This document shows positions 16,959 through 26,304 of a stretch of DNA of 45,812 nucleotides, in pieces. A program made the position numbers and the translations under genes. The notes under the pieces are model-generated. The model worked only from the letters and a program-made list of their open reading frames with translations, was not told the DNA's origin and did no database searches. The stretch's first letter is position 1. Each line of letters starts with the position of its first letter. This DNA is from Bryobacterales bacterium (GTDB taxonomy: Bacteria > Acidobacteriota > Terriglobia > Bryobacterales > Bryobacteraceae), in NCBI GenBank assembly GCA_003167275.1, contig PMTT01000949.1, forward strand, positions 1 to 45,812, in the 5' to 3' direction.

Positions 16959-17282
16959 AAGGCGGCGGGTAGGGCGGAAGCCCCGGCCCGTCGTGAGCAC
17001 AGTGGCCGCTCCGCTCTGCGGTTACCTCAAGGGTTCGCCAGCGCTGGGGCGAGTGGCCGTCGGCCTGATTCGAATCGTTGCGTCACACGATGGACGGATT
17101 CGCGATCTCTCAGAGGATGGGGTATGCGCCCTGGTGCGCGCCCGCGCCTCGCTCCCTCCCAGCAGCTTGGGCCTTCCGGAAGCGTCTCTGCGGCGGGCCG
17201 GCCTGCGGCTCCGATATGCGGAGCGAACGCCAGCGCCAAGACAGACAGAAGCGAGGTGACGTATCGATGCAAAGCGGGAAGG
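16959..17282. other. Intergenic, no gene seen
   Basis: About 320 bases between the YVTN fragment and the 3' end of the GH43 gene. Several open frames of 70-100 codons exist on both strands but none has family-like sequence, a ribosome site or plausible composition. A region rich in GGCGGG/CCCGCC near 16960-17000 could form a hairpin, but no T-run follows. Confidence 0.4.
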
Positions 17283-18782
17283 CTAGCGCTTCGCGGCTTC
17301 ACCGAAGACCGTGAACTCAGCCACGCCCGGTGTGATCCCTTTCGGAGCGCCCAGGATAACCAACCGCGCGGCTTTGCCCGGCATCGGGGGGCACTCGCGA
17401 TAATCGACCAGGAGATCGTCGACGCTCTTGCTGCGGTCTAGTGCCGTGACCCACGAACCGGACGCGTTCTGCACCTCCACCTTATACCAGAAGGGGCCAG
17501 GCGCAATTCCCTTCGATGTATTGAGGCCGATATCGCGCCAGACGATGCGGATCGCGCGCACCGTCGCGTTACTCACCAGCGCACTCGTGAGCGCCGGAAC
17601 CGCATCCCCGGCCTGCGGTTGCCACCAGGTCCGTAGATCGTTATCGACAGCAAGACGGCTGGAGAGATTGCCGGCCGCGACGGCGCCCTCGGGCGTGCCC
17701 GTGATTCGCTGCGGCGTCGATGATGGAGGCTTGACGTGCAGTTCCCCGTCTTCGGCAATATATGCCGGGTCCATGCCCAGGCGACGCTCGAAACCATGCA
17801 CCACGCCGGCGCGCACCGTGTAGAAAGCCCAGAGGGAGTGGTTGGGTCCTTCGGCAAAACTGCCGTGGGCAGTACCGGTGATTAGTCCTTCCGTAGAGCG
17901 CAGGATTGGGTTGTTCTTCTGCGGCGTGAACGGTCCCATCGGCGATTTCGAAGTGAGGGCACCCACCGCGTACGTGCGGTTCTCAGTGCCGCCGGCGCTG
18001 TAGGTAAGGTAATAGGTACCGTTTCGCTTGAGCATCCACGAGCCCTCAATCCACCCCTGGTTCGCGTCTTCATTCCAGTCGCCGGCGCGTTGCCAGGGAA
18101 AGCGCTCTGGTTCGAATCCCATAAGCTTCACGGGTTTGCCGAGCAGGCGCGTGGGATTATCGGGATCGAGTTCCACAACATAAATACCGTCGGTGGGGGT
18201 GCAGCCCCAGTAATAATACAGGCGGCCGTCGTCGTCGGAGAAGAGCATGGGATCGATCTGGGAGGGGAGGCCGGGCGGCAACGGAATCTTGCCTATGGGC
18301 TTGAACGGTCCGAGCGGCGAATCGGAGGTGTAGACCTCCGATTCAGACGCCATCAGAAGGAACCTGCCCTTGTGACGCACGATGGTCGGGGCGTATCCGA
18401 TATCGCGTATGTTGAGCGGATGGTGCTGCCATGAGATACCGCCGTCGCTGCTGACCCAGGCCATGTCCACCGATGGATACATGTACCATTTGCCCTCGTG
18501 CCAGAGGACCGTGACATCGGCGAGTTCGCGGAACTGCTCCATATGGTCCTGCAACCAGAGGTCGGTCGCGCCCACGGGCGTGCCGGGTACGATGTCGCGA
18601 ACGCGTTTGCCGATGGGATAGTTGGGAATTGCCAGCGGATTGCAGTACGTCGTGGCTGGGTGAACCGGGGCGCCGGCCGGCGAGGATTGTTCCGCGCACA
18701 ATAAGATTGCGGCCGCGGAGCAGAACGCTACGAGGGCGAGGACGGAGAGGACAGCACGCTGCATAAGGAACGATGTTCTCAT
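17283..18782 (-). CDS. GH43-family glycosidase with C-terminal beta-sandwich domain
   Basis: A 499-residue exported glycosidase. The N-terminus has a long hydrophobic signal segment (residues 8-30). The GH43 propeller spans about 45-350 and shows the expected residues: D89 in ELADVTVLW (base), D177 in QIDPMLFSDDDG (pKa modulator) and E246 in GWIEGSWML (acid). FERRLGMDPAYIAEDGELHV marks the end of the propeller. Residues of about 370-499 resemble a discoidin/CBM32-like carbohydrate-binding sandwich (NLSSRLAVDNDLRTWWQPQ). GH43 enzymes invert and mostly release L-arabinofuranose or D-xylose from plant polysaccharides; the exact specificity is not visible. It is the intact relative of the broken gene at the left edge. 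Two ATGs, 18782 and 18764, are possible starts; neither has a strong ribosome site. Confidence 0.88.
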   Translation of the reverse strand: MRTSFLMQRAVLSVLALVAFCSAAAILLCAEQSSPAGAPVHPATTYCNPLAIPNYPIGKRVRDIVPGTPVGATDLWLQDHMEQFRELADVTVLWHEGKWYMYPSVDMAWVSSDGGISWQHHPLNIRDIGYAPTIVRHKGRFLLMASESEVYTSDSPLGPFKPIGKIPLPPGLPSQIDPMLFSDDDGRLYYYWGCTPTDGIYVVELDPDNPTRLLGKPVKLMGFEPERFPWQRAGDWNEDANQGWIEGSWMLKRNGTYYLTYSAGGTENRTYAVGALTSKSPMGPFTPQKNNPILRSTEGLITGTAHGSFAEGPNHSLWAFYTVRAGVVHGFERRLGMDPAYIAEDGELHVKPPSSTPQRITGTPEGAVAAGNLSSRLAVDNDLRTWWQPQAGDAVPALTSALVSNATVRAIRIVWRDIGLNTSKGIAPGPFWYKVEVQNASGSWVTALDRSKSVDDLLVDYRECPPMPGKAARLVILGAPKGITPGVAEFTVFGEAAKR

Positions 18783-19181
18783 GGTGCGCCACGCTTCTCA
18801 ACCCGAGGCGATTTTGCGAATCATTTTTGGTATGTATTCGCCGTCCAGATGGTTTCGTTCAGGACGCGGTCCGGCGACATAAGGATAGGCCGAGGTTTTC
18901 TTCACGCTCGGAATACGAGAGCAGACCGTGGAAATCGGCGGTATCGAGGTCGTCAATTACCGCGCGGACAAGAAGATCGACCACTTGAGTTCGCCAAGCT
19001 CGGATATCCGGAAGCGGGCCCAACGCCGCGTGGCCCAAAGCCGCCGAAGGCGGATCGAGAAGATCCGCAAAGGCAATCTCACCGTCATTGTAAAGACAAT
19101 CGCGGTGATGAAAAACGAAATGGAATGGCCCAGTGGACCCGCGTGGCGTCCCGCCGCTGCGGAGCTTACGGCTTATGGTTG
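18783..19181. other. Intergenic, no recognised gene
   Basis: About 400 bases. A 108-codon minus-strand frame (18859-19185) and an 88-codon plus-strand frame (18928-19194) overlap each other. Neither shows a family motif or ribosome site. The plus frame is rich in Arg and Lys in its middle, the minus frame in Leu and Asp; both could be decayed coding sequence. Confidence 0.3.
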
Positions 19182-20129
19182 TCATTTAATGTAAGGATCC
19201 ACGTTTTCTGAGCAACAGGGTTTCTGGACGGGTTTGCGCACCATGATTTCGGTCCGCGTGCCGTTTTTGTCATAAAGCTGTAACAGCCATCGCCCGTCGC
19301 GAGCGTTAATGCCGGGTTCCTTCGGAGGCGTGTAACCGCGATCGATCACCGTTTTATAGACGGCCTGAATATCGAGAGTACCGAGGCAGACGTGATGCCA
19401 CACGCCGAGTTGCTGCGGAGTGGGTGGGCCCTCGTGCTGCACCATGTACTCGACCCAGTTATCGCCATCCGGCGTCAGATACGAAATCCAGTCGAGGCGA
19501 TCGTCTCGAGGCCCGCCCTGCCAAAGAAAGCGAAAGCCCAGAAGGTCTTTGTAAAACTTATCCTGATCCGCCGGGCTCTTCACATGTACGCCGACATGCA
19601 GGATGTGATCGGAAATGCGCCGATCCGAGATTCCTTTGCCGCGGTATCTCGACTGAAGCGAACCCTCGAGATACTGAACAAACTCGATGGTGTGTCCCTC
19701 AGGGTCTTTGAGGATAAAGCTGTAATTGCCGTCCGAATCCTTCGTAACTCGTGAAGGCACAGCCATGCCATGAGCCGCGAGATAGTCGCGCAGTTTGCGG
19801 GCGTCCGCCGTCGCATACCCGATCTGAATCAGCTTGTCGTCCGATAGATTTTGAAGCGTGGGACAGACTTCGATGTATTGACGCTCATTCACCTTGAAGA
19901 CAGACAGGTCAGCCGGGCCGCAGACCGCCCGTTTGTGGCGGAATACCTCGTCGTACCCGAGAACGCCCACGTAGAACCTGCGGGCCTCGTCGAGGTTATC
20001 CGTCTTCACGATGAAATTCGCGATATTGCCGATCGGCGGCCTCGCCGCGGTGGCGGCCGTCAACGGCATGATTCCTGAAACCGTGGGAATCAAAAGGAAG
20101 AGCGCGCGTATCGGATGAACCCTCCTCAA
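19182..20129 (-). CDS. Exported two-domain VOC (glyoxalase/dioxygenase-fold) protein
   Basis: Two vicinal-oxygen-chelate modules are visible. The first spans about residues 33-155 (IANFIVKTDNLDEARRFYVG to DPEGHTIEFVQYLEG), the second about 172-295 (HILHVGVHVKSPADQDKFYK to GTRTEIMVRKP). VOC proteins bind a divalent metal and act as dioxygenases, isomerases or lyases. Candidate ligands include H172 or H176 and the final Glu of each module (TIEFV, RTEIM). An N-terminal hydrophobic segment (residues 8-28) suggests export, unusual for a VOC enzyme. The frame starts at TTG 20129 overlapping GAGGAGG, which gives the basic n-region; ATG at 20069 would remove the signal. It diverges from the glycosidase-like gene at 20223, with about 90 bases for both promoters. 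The substrate is unknown. Confidence 0.78.
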   Translation of the reverse strand: MRRVHPIRALFLLIPTVSGIMPLTAATAARPPIGNIANFIVKTDNLDEARRFYVGVLGYDEVFRHKRAVCGPADLSVFKVNERQYIEVCPTLQNLSDDKLIQIGYATADARKLRDYLAAHGMAVPSRVTKDSDGNYSFILKDPEGHTIEFVQYLEGSLQSRYRGKGISDRRISDHILHVGVHVKSPADQDKFYKDLLGFRFLWQGGPRDDRLDWISYLTPDGDNWVEYMVQHEGPPTPQQLGVWHHVCLGTLDIQAVYKTVIDRGYTPPKEPGINARDGRWLLQLYDKNGTRTEIMVRKPVQKPCCSENVDPYIK

Positions 20130-20222
20130 ACGAACTCACCTATCATATACCGGGGAATCGGCGCCGATGGCAACGCGCGAACCCGATATTCGAAACTCAA
20201 AAGTCTTATAGTTGATTTCAGC

Positions 20223-22493
20223 ATGACCTTACGAATCTCCACGCTTCTTCTCCTGCCTGCTTTGGTCATCGGCTCCGCCCTGCGCGCGCAACCCGTCTTC
20301 CACGATAGTCAAGCGCCGCAGGTCTCGTTCGCCTCCGCCCAAATTGCTCGCGCCCTTGGACCGAAACGGGCCACGGCGGACCGCGGCCTCCGCGACCTCA
20401 ACTCCTTCGCAGGCTCCCTCCGCTTCGCCATCGCCGGCGACGCCGCCGAATCGAATGCGCTTGCCCAAACGTTGCACGTCGCCCCGCTGAAGACCACGGC
20501 GCCGCAGGCGTACGCCATCCGCCGCGCGGAACAGCGCGGCAAGGTCACCATCGCCGTCCTGGGCGCCGACGCCAATGGCGCAATGTACGGCGGCCTCGAT
20601 GTCGCGGAAGCCATCCGCCTCGACTGGATCGGCAAGACCGGCGATTCCGACCACTCGCCCGACATCGCGCAGCGTGGAATCAAATTCAACATTGCGCTCG
20701 ACCGCCGAACCCCCACCTATTCCGATAGCAGCGATTCGGCGCAATCGAATATTCCCGAAATGTGGAGCATGGATTTCTGGCGGGAATTGCTTGACGAGAT
20801 GGCGCGGCAGCGCTTCAACACGCTCTCTCTCTGGAACCTGCATCCTTTTCCGTCCATCGTCAAAGTGCCCGAATATCCCGACGTCGCGCTCAACGACGTG
20901 TGGGGCAACAGCGAACCCTTCGACCTGAAGTTCAACATGAACGCCAAGGTCATGTCTCAGCCGTTCAAACTCGGCCAGGTTGCCATCGTCAACCACCTGA
21001 CCGTCGACGACAAAATCCGCTTCTGGCGAAATGTCATGCAGTACGCCAAGGACCGCGGGATCGACATGTACTGGTACACCTGGAATATCTTCGTTTGGGG
21101 GACGGAAGGCAAACACGGCATCACCGAAGACGGCAACAATCCCGAGACCATCGCTTACTTCCGCGCGAGTGTCCGGGAAACAGTCAAGACCTATCCGCTG
21201 CTGGCAGGCATCGGCATCACCGCGGGCGAGAACATGACCAGCGCGCGGGGACCCTTCGATCACGAAGCGTGGCTATGGAAGACCTACGGCGAAGGCGTCC
21301 GCGACGCGCTCAAAGACCAACCAAACCGCCCGTTCCGCCTGATTCACAGGTATCATCAGACGTCGCAGTCGGAATCCATCGACGCTTTCAAAGAGTACCC
21401 GGGCCCGTTCGACTTCAGTTTTAAGTACTCCGTCGCGCATATGTATTCCGAGCCGAATCCGCCGTTCATCGCGCCCGTGCTGGCGGAAATGCCGAAGAAT
21501 CTCCGCACGTGGCTCGAAGTGAGAAACGACGATATTTACAGCTTCCGCTGGGGCGACCCCGACTTTGCGCGAGCTTACATCAAGAACATGCCCGGACCGG
21601 ATCGCATGGCGGGCTTCAACATGGGACCCGATGGCTACACCTGGGGCCGCGAATTCATCGACAAGGACCCGGAAAACCCGCGGCAGCTCGTGATGCAGAA
21701 GCAATGGTACAGTTTTTCCCTCTGGGGCCGCCTGAGCTATGACCCCGATTTGCCGAACGCGCTTTTCGAGCGGATGCTGGCCGCGCGCTTTCCCGGCGCG
21801 CCTGCCGTCAAAATATATGGGGCGATGGCCGCCGCCTCGAAAGCCATGCCGCAGATCACCCGCTTTTTCTGGCGCGATCTCGATTTCAAATGGTTCCCCG
21901 AAGCCAACATCCAAAGCGGACACGGCACCGGCTTCTTCACCGTCGCTGATTTCATCCAGGGCCAGACTATGCCCGGAAGCGGCATTCTGAATGTGCGCCA
22001 GTGGCGAACGCGATTGCTCAAAGGTGAAAAGATGAACGGGATCACCCCGCTTGAAGTAGCCGCGGAACTGCAAAGTAGCGCCGCAACGGCGCACCGCCTG
22101 GTGGAAGAAGTAAGGCCAGCCGCGGGAAAAAACAAGGAACTGCGCCTCACCCTCGGCGATGCAGACGCCATGGCCGATCTCGCCGAATACTACGCCGAGA
22201 AGATACTCGCGGCGGGCGACCTCGCGTTGTTCGACAGCGATGGCAAAGCGGAACGCCGCGCCTCCGCGGTGCGCCATCTCGAAGCCGCGATGGCTCATTG
22301 GAAGGCCTATGCCGGCGTCGCGACCGGTCAGTACAAACCGCAGTACCTCGGCCGGCTGAACCGGCTGGTCGATCTGAACGCGCTGACTGCCTCTGCCGTT
22401 GCCGACATCGATGTTGCCCGCGAGTGGCATCCGGGAACCATCACGGATAACGGCGAGGGCCCCGTGGTGGGCGATACGAATTTCCGCAAGTGA
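20223..22493 (+). CDS. Exported glycosidase-like protein (GH67-type N-domain plus TIM barrel)
   Basis: A 756-residue protein. The ATG at 20223 is chosen because it opens a signal peptide (MTLRISTLLLLPALVIG, cleavage after LRAQ); the frame extends upstream without one. Residues 25-150 resemble the N-terminal alpha/beta domain of alpha-glucuronidases and hexosaminidases (YAIRRAEQRGKVTIAVLGAD, ANGAMYGGLDVAEAIRLDW). The core, about 165-560, looks like a TIM barrel: QRGIKFNIALDRR, MARQRFNTLSLWNLHPFP, RGIDMYWYTWNIFVWG, AGIGITAGENM and LRTWLEVRNDDIYSFRWGD. E in TAGENM and E in WLEVRND are candidate carboxylates. The C-terminal 170 residues are helical. I cannot place it in a numbered GH family with certainty. 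It is 19 bases upstream of a related gene and probably co-transcribed, acting on periplasmic or extracellular glycans. Confidence 0.7.
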   Translation: MTLRISTLLLLPALVIGSALRAQPVFHDSQAPQVSFASAQIARALGPKRATADRGLRDLNSFAGSLRFAIAGDAAESNALAQTLHVAPLKTTAPQAYAIRRAEQRGKVTIAVLGADANGAMYGGLDVAEAIRLDWIGKTGDSDHSPDIAQRGIKFNIALDRRTPTYSDSSDSAQSNIPEMWSMDFWRELLDEMARQRFNTLSLWNLHPFPSIVKVPEYPDVALNDVWGNSEPFDLKFNMNAKVMSQPFKLGQVAIVNHLTVDDKIRFWRNVMQYAKDRGIDMYWYTWNIFVWGTEGKHGITEDGNNPETIAYFRASVRETVKTYPLLAGIGITAGENMTSARGPFDHEAWLWKTYGEGVRDALKDQPNRPFRLIHRYHQTSQSESIDAFKEYPGPFDFSFKYSVAHMYSEPNPPFIAPVLAEMPKNLRTWLEVRNDDIYSFRWGDPDFARAYIKNMPGPDRMAGFNMGPDGYTWGREFIDKDPENPRQLVMQKQWYSFSLWGRLSYDPDLPNALFERMLAARFPGAPAVKIYGAMAAASKAMPQITRFFWRDLDFKWFPEANIQSGHGTGFFTVADFIQGQTMPGSGILNVRQWRTRLLKGEKMNGITPLEVAAELQSSAATAHRLVEEVRPAAGKNKELRLTLGDADAMADLAEYYAEKILAAGDLALFDSDGKAERRASAVRHLEAAMAHWKAYAGVATGQYKPQYLGRLNRLVDLNALTASAVADIDVAREWHPGTITDNGEGPVVGDTNFRK

Positions 22494-22512
22494 ATTCAGG
22501 CAGGACCAACAT

Positions 22513-25149
22513 ATGAACAGAATCCCGAGACGCAGTTTTCTAAAACATGCCGCCGCGGCCGGTTGTCTCTCAGGTCGTCTGACGGCCGCATCCGGCCGGA
22601 TTGCCATCGTCACCGGCGCCCCAGGCGGAATCTCGTCGTCGGAGCCCGTCCGCTGGGCGGCCGCCGAGTTGCGGCGCGCGGTGGAAGAGAAAGGCGACTC
22701 GTGCGTCATAGTGTCTTCGCCTGGCGAAGCGGGAGATTTTCAGGCGGCCGTAATGGTGGCGCTCGCAACCGGCTCGCCCGCGGAAAGCTTTCGCCTCGCA
22801 CCGGAAAAGATCAGCGGCAAGCAGGCCGTGCGCGCCTCCGCCTCCGATAACCGCGGCCTCGTGTACGCCATCACCGAGCTTGCCGACCGCGTACGTCACG
22901 CGACCGATCCCGTGGCCGCGCTCACGCTCGCCGCGCCTCTCGAGGAACAACCCGCCAACCGCGTCCGAAGCATCAACCGCGCCTTCGTCAGCGACGTCGA
23001 GGATAAGAGCTGGTTCTACGACCGGGACTATTGGCGCGATTACCTTTCGTACCTCGTCACGAACCGCTTCAATCGCTTCAGCCTCGCCTTCGGCTGGGGC
23101 TACGATTTTCCGCGGGGTGTCACCGGCGACTATCTGCATTTCCCCTACCCGTATCTGGTCGACGTTCCCGGATACAAGGTCCGCGCCGTCCCGCTTGACG
23201 ACGCCGAACGGGACCGTAACCTGGAGGCGCTCCGCTTGATCGTCGAGCAGACCGCGGCGCGCGGCCTGGATTTCCAGCTCGCTCTCTGGACTCACGCTTA
23301 CCAGTGGACCGATAGCCCGCGCGCACACCACCACATCGAAGGGCTGACGCCTGAAACCCATGCGCCGTATTGCCGCGACGCCCTCGCGCTGCTTTTGAAG
23401 ACCTGTCCCGGCATACGCGGCCTCACTCTGCGGGTACACGGCGAGAGCGGCGTTCCCGAAGGCAGCTACGATTTCTGGCGGACGCTGTTTAAAGGGATCA
23501 GCGGCGCGGGTCGGCCTATCGAGATCGACATGCACGCCAAGGGGATCGATCGGAAGATGATCGATGTCGCCATGGAAACCGGCATGCCGGTCAAGATTTC
23601 GCCGAAATATTGGGCGGAACATCAGGGATTGGGTTACCACCAGGCGGCGATCCGCGAACTCGAAATGCCGCGCGAAAGCGACAGGATCGATCCCGTTTTC
23701 AGCCTTTCGAACGGCTCGCGCCGCTTTCTCCGTTATGGCTACGGCGATCTGTATCAACAGGGGCGCCGCTACGGATTGCTCTACCGCATGTGGGCTGGGA
23801 CTCAGCGCATGCTGCTTTGGGGAGATCCCGCGTCCGCCGCGGCATTCGGCGAGGCGTCGCACTTTCTCGGCGCGGACGGCGTGGAACTCTGCGAGCCTCT
23901 CTTCTTCAAGGGCCGCCAGGGTAGCGGCCGCCCCGGAGGACGCTGCGGTTACGCGGACGCTTCGTTGAATCCCGCCGGCGGCGACTGGCGCAAATACGAA
24001 TACACCTACCGCGTTTGGGGCCGTCTGCTCTACAATCCCAAGGCGGATCCCGATCAGTGGCGGCGCTATTTGCGCTCCACCTTCGGGCCGGCAGCCTCTC
24101 ACGCCGAGACCGCGCTCGCCAATGCGAGCCGCGTGCTGCCGCTGCTGACTACGGCGCATCAGCCGTCCGCGTCGAATCTGGAGTACTGGGTGGAGGTTCC
24201 GCCCAACATGCCGATGGCGGATGGAGGCCGAGTGCCTTACAACGATACTCCGTCGCCCAAGCGATTCGGCACCGTGAGCCCGCTCGATCCCGAGATGTTT
24301 TCCTCGGTTGAGGAGCACGTCGCCGAACTGCTGTCCGGCAATGCGAGCGGGAGGTATTCGCCGGTCGAGGTGGCGCAGTTCTTCGAAGATTCGTGCGCAA
24401 AGTCTGCGCGGGCGGTTGAAGCGGCCGGGGACGCCGTGCCGTCGCGCGCCGATCCGGCGTTCCGCAGATGGCAGGAAGACATTCTGATTCAAGTGGCGTT
24501 AGGGCGCTTCTATGCGGCCAAACTGCGCGCCGGCGTATTGTTCGATATTTACCGCCACACTGGAGACTCCACTGCGCACGAACGCGCGGTGGCCGCATAC
24601 CGCGACGCCCGCGCGACCTGGGAGGCCATGGCGGAACGTGCGGGACGCGTCTATGTCGCGGACCTGACTTACGGCGAACCACCCGCCCGCCGCGGCCACT
24701 GGCTGGACCGGCTGCCGGGAATCGACCGCGACCTCGCGGCAGTTGAGAGCGCAAAATTCGATCCCAATCCGGAAATGCAAGGCCGCCTCAAAGAGGCGAT
24801 GGCGCGCGCTTCGGGACGCCCCGCGCGCCCGGCGTTTTCCTGCACGCACACCCCGCCGCGCGCCTTCCAGGCAGGCCAGGCCGTTACCGTAACTCTCAAG
24901 GTAAGCGGCGCCGCTTCGCCGGCGGTGACTCTCCGATACCGGCGCGTGAATCAGGCGGAGCGCTGGCAATCCGCCGCGATGCGGAACGAGGGACAGACTT
25001 ATCGCGCGGCAATACCGGCGGCCTACACGCAGTCGCCGTTCGCGCTTCAATATTACTTCCATCTCGCGCAGGATGGTTCGGCGGGATTATACCCGGGATT
25101 CAACGAGGGCTTTGCAAACCAGCCGTATTTTGTCGTAACGCGGGGATGA
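22513..25149 (+). CDS. Tat-exported glycosidase-like protein with C-terminal beta-sandwich
   Basis: An 878-residue protein starting at the ATG at 22513, which opens a Tat signal (NRIPRRSFLKHAAAAGCLSG); the frame continues upstream inside the previous gene and has no signal there. Its plan mirrors its neighbour: an N-terminal alpha/beta domain (VRWAAAELRRAVEEKGDSC, ASDNRGLVYAITELADRVRH) and a TIM-barrel-like core (VRSINRAFVSDVEDKSWFYD, RFNRFSLAFGWGYDF, LDFQLALWTHAYQW, GIRGLTLRVHGESGVPEGSY). HGESGVPEG gives a candidate catalytic Glu. Residues of about 770-878 form an Ig/Fn3-like sandwich (FQAGQAVTVTLKVSGAASPA). A Tat signal means export in folded form, perhaps with a metal. The gene is 19 bases after the upstream gene, an obvious pair, and ends facing the esterase. 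Specific substrate and GH family are not determined. Confidence 0.7.
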   Translation: MNRIPRRSFLKHAAAAGCLSGRLTAASGRIAIVTGAPGGISSSEPVRWAAAELRRAVEEKGDSCVIVSSPGEAGDFQAAVMVALATGSPAESFRLAPEKISGKQAVRASASDNRGLVYAITELADRVRHATDPVAALTLAAPLEEQPANRVRSINRAFVSDVEDKSWFYDRDYWRDYLSYLVTNRFNRFSLAFGWGYDFPRGVTGDYLHFPYPYLVDVPGYKVRAVPLDDAERDRNLEALRLIVEQTAARGLDFQLALWTHAYQWTDSPRAHHHIEGLTPETHAPYCRDALALLLKTCPGIRGLTLRVHGESGVPEGSYDFWRTLFKGISGAGRPIEIDMHAKGIDRKMIDVAMETGMPVKISPKYWAEHQGLGYHQAAIRELEMPRESDRIDPVFSLSNGSRRFLRYGYGDLYQQGRRYGLLYRMWAGTQRMLLWGDPASAAAFGEASHFLGADGVELCEPLFFKGRQGSGRPGGRCGYADASLNPAGGDWRKYEYTYRVWGRLLYNPKADPDQWRRYLRSTFGPAASHAETALANASRVLPLLTTAHQPSASNLEYWVEVPPNMPMADGGRVPYNDTPSPKRFGTVSPLDPEMFSSVEEHVAELLSGNASGRYSPVEVAQFFEDSCAKSARAVEAAGDAVPSRADPAFRRWQEDILIQVALGRFYAAKLRAGVLFDIYRHTGDSTAHERAVAAYRDARATWEAMAERAGRVYVADLTYGEPPARRGHWLDRLPGIDRDLAAVESAKFDPNPEMQGRLKEAMARASGRPARPAFSCTHTPPRAFQAGQAVTVTLKVSGAASPAVTLRYRRVNQAERWQSAAMRNEGQTYRAAIPAAYTQSPFALQYYFHLAQDGSAGLYPGFNEGFANQPYFVVTRG

Positions 25150-25189
25150 GAAGTATTGACTTCGAATATAGGGTGGCCTCCGTCTTACG

Positions 25190-25206
25190 CCCGGCCTCGT
25201 GCCGGG
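25190..25206. terminator. Possible hairpin between convergent genes
   Basis: A perfect 6-bp GC stem, CCCGGC / GCCGGG, with a 5-base loop lies between the stops of the convergent genes ending at 25149 and 25228. There is no T-run on either side, so it is at best a weak bidirectional terminator or part of a longer structure. Confidence 0.3.
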
Positions 25207-25227
25207 GTGGACGCGACGCGAGCGCCA

Positions 25228-26304
25228 TCATCGCTGCGGTTTGTAATCGAGCCAGACGTACTCCAGTGCCTGCGGGAGAGTATCGTCGATCACCTTCCGC
25301 TGCGTGTGGCCCGCACCCTTGGAATAGACGAACTGGTACGCGTAGCCTTTGTCCTTGAGGACTTTCGCCAGCCGCGAGTTGGCGATGACCCAATTGCGGC
25401 GGCCTTCGGAAGGCGTCTTGGAGCCGTTATCGTTCTCCGAAACCTGGATCCACAATCGAAACGGCTTCTTCTCGCTTGAGGGGAAGAGGTGCTCGATGTA
25501 TTCATAGGCGCCGAGTGGGGCTTCGGGACCGTTGCGAAGGTTTACGAACGTCCCGGAATAGGTGAGGATGCGGTGATAGAGGTCAGGCCGGAACCAGGCC
25601 ATTGCCAGCGCGACTGCTCCGCCCGAACTGCCCCCCAGTGTCATCCGGGCATCGGGATTCTTGGAGAGCTTTACGTTCGCCTCCTGTTCGGCGCGCGGCA
25701 GGACTTCGGCTTCCACGAATTCCACGTACTTGGAGCAAACAGTGTCGTATTCCAGGCTCCGTTCGGCGCCGCCATTATCGATCATGACGGCAGCCATGGC
25801 GGGCAGGCGCTGGTCATAAATCATATTATCGAGAATGGTCGGTAGGTTATAGCGCATGCCGTAGGCGTCGGCGGACACGATCACCGGAAGTTCGGCGCCC
25901 GCATATCCCGCCGGAACATAGACGCAGACATGCCGCTGAAACGCGCCGTTCACGCCCGGGTAGAACTTGCTCTCAGAGGAGTCCATTACGAACTCGATCA
26001 CCTTGCCCTCGGGAACGCCGGCCCGTTTAGCGAGTTCGGGCGCCGTGGGATAGGCGGGTCCATTGGAATAGTCGCCATCCGCGAGGTTCTGTCCCCATGG
26101 GGGGAGGGACATCAGCTTGGCGATTTCGGCCACGTCCGCAGCGGATTGCTGTGGGGGAGTTCGAGGCGTCCCTGGGCCCCGGCCCCGCCCTTGGCCCGCG
26201 GCATTTGCAGCGGGCGGAGGCGCCGGCGGCGGCACGCAGGGAAGGTTCGCCATCTGGGCCAACGCAGGGGGAATCAGGAGAAGAGCTATGGTAAAGAACT
26301 TCAT
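25228..26304 (-). CDS. Exported CE1/enterochelin-esterase-type esterase
   Basis: A 358-residue alpha/beta-hydrolase of the PF00756 type. Residues 1-17 are a signal peptide (MKFFTIALLLIPPALAQ) followed by a Pro/Gly/Ala-rich linker to about 60. The catalytic domain spans about 80-350. The nucleophile is S226 within GGSSGG; H333 in GAGHTQRK is the catalytic histidine; an Asp near SENDNGSK is a candidate acid. VYVPAGYAGAELPVIVSADA and ILDNMIYDQRLPAMAAVMID are typical of carbohydrate esterases that remove feruloyl or acetyl groups from plant polysaccharides. GGAGG lies 13 bases before the ATG. It is convergent with the preceding gene pair and divergent from the GH5-like gene. The acyl group removed cannot be told from sequence. 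Confidence 0.85.
   Translation of the reverse strand: MKFFTIALLLIPPALAQMANLPCVPPPAPPPAANAAGQGRGRGPGTPRTPPQQSAADVAEIAKLMSLPPWGQNLADGDYSNGPAYPTAPELAKRAGVPEGKVIEFVMDSSESKFYPGVNGAFQRHVCVYVPAGYAGAELPVIVSADAYGMRYNLPTILDNMIYDQRLPAMAAVMIDNGGAERSLEYDTVCSKYVEFVEAEVLPRAEQEANVKLSKNPDARMTLGGSSGGAVALAMAWFRPDLYHRILTYSGTFVNLRNGPEAPLGAYEYIEHLFPSSEKKPFRLWIQVSENDNGSKTPSEGRRNWVIANSRLAKVLKDKGYAYQFVYSKGAGHTQRKVIDDTLPQALEYVWLDYKPQR

Noticed and set aside
22570-24492. A 640-codon minus-strand frame opposite the Tat-exported glycosidase-like gene
   Set aside because: Arg/Ala/Gly-rich shadow typical of high-GC DNA; the plus frame has a Tat leader and coherent domains.
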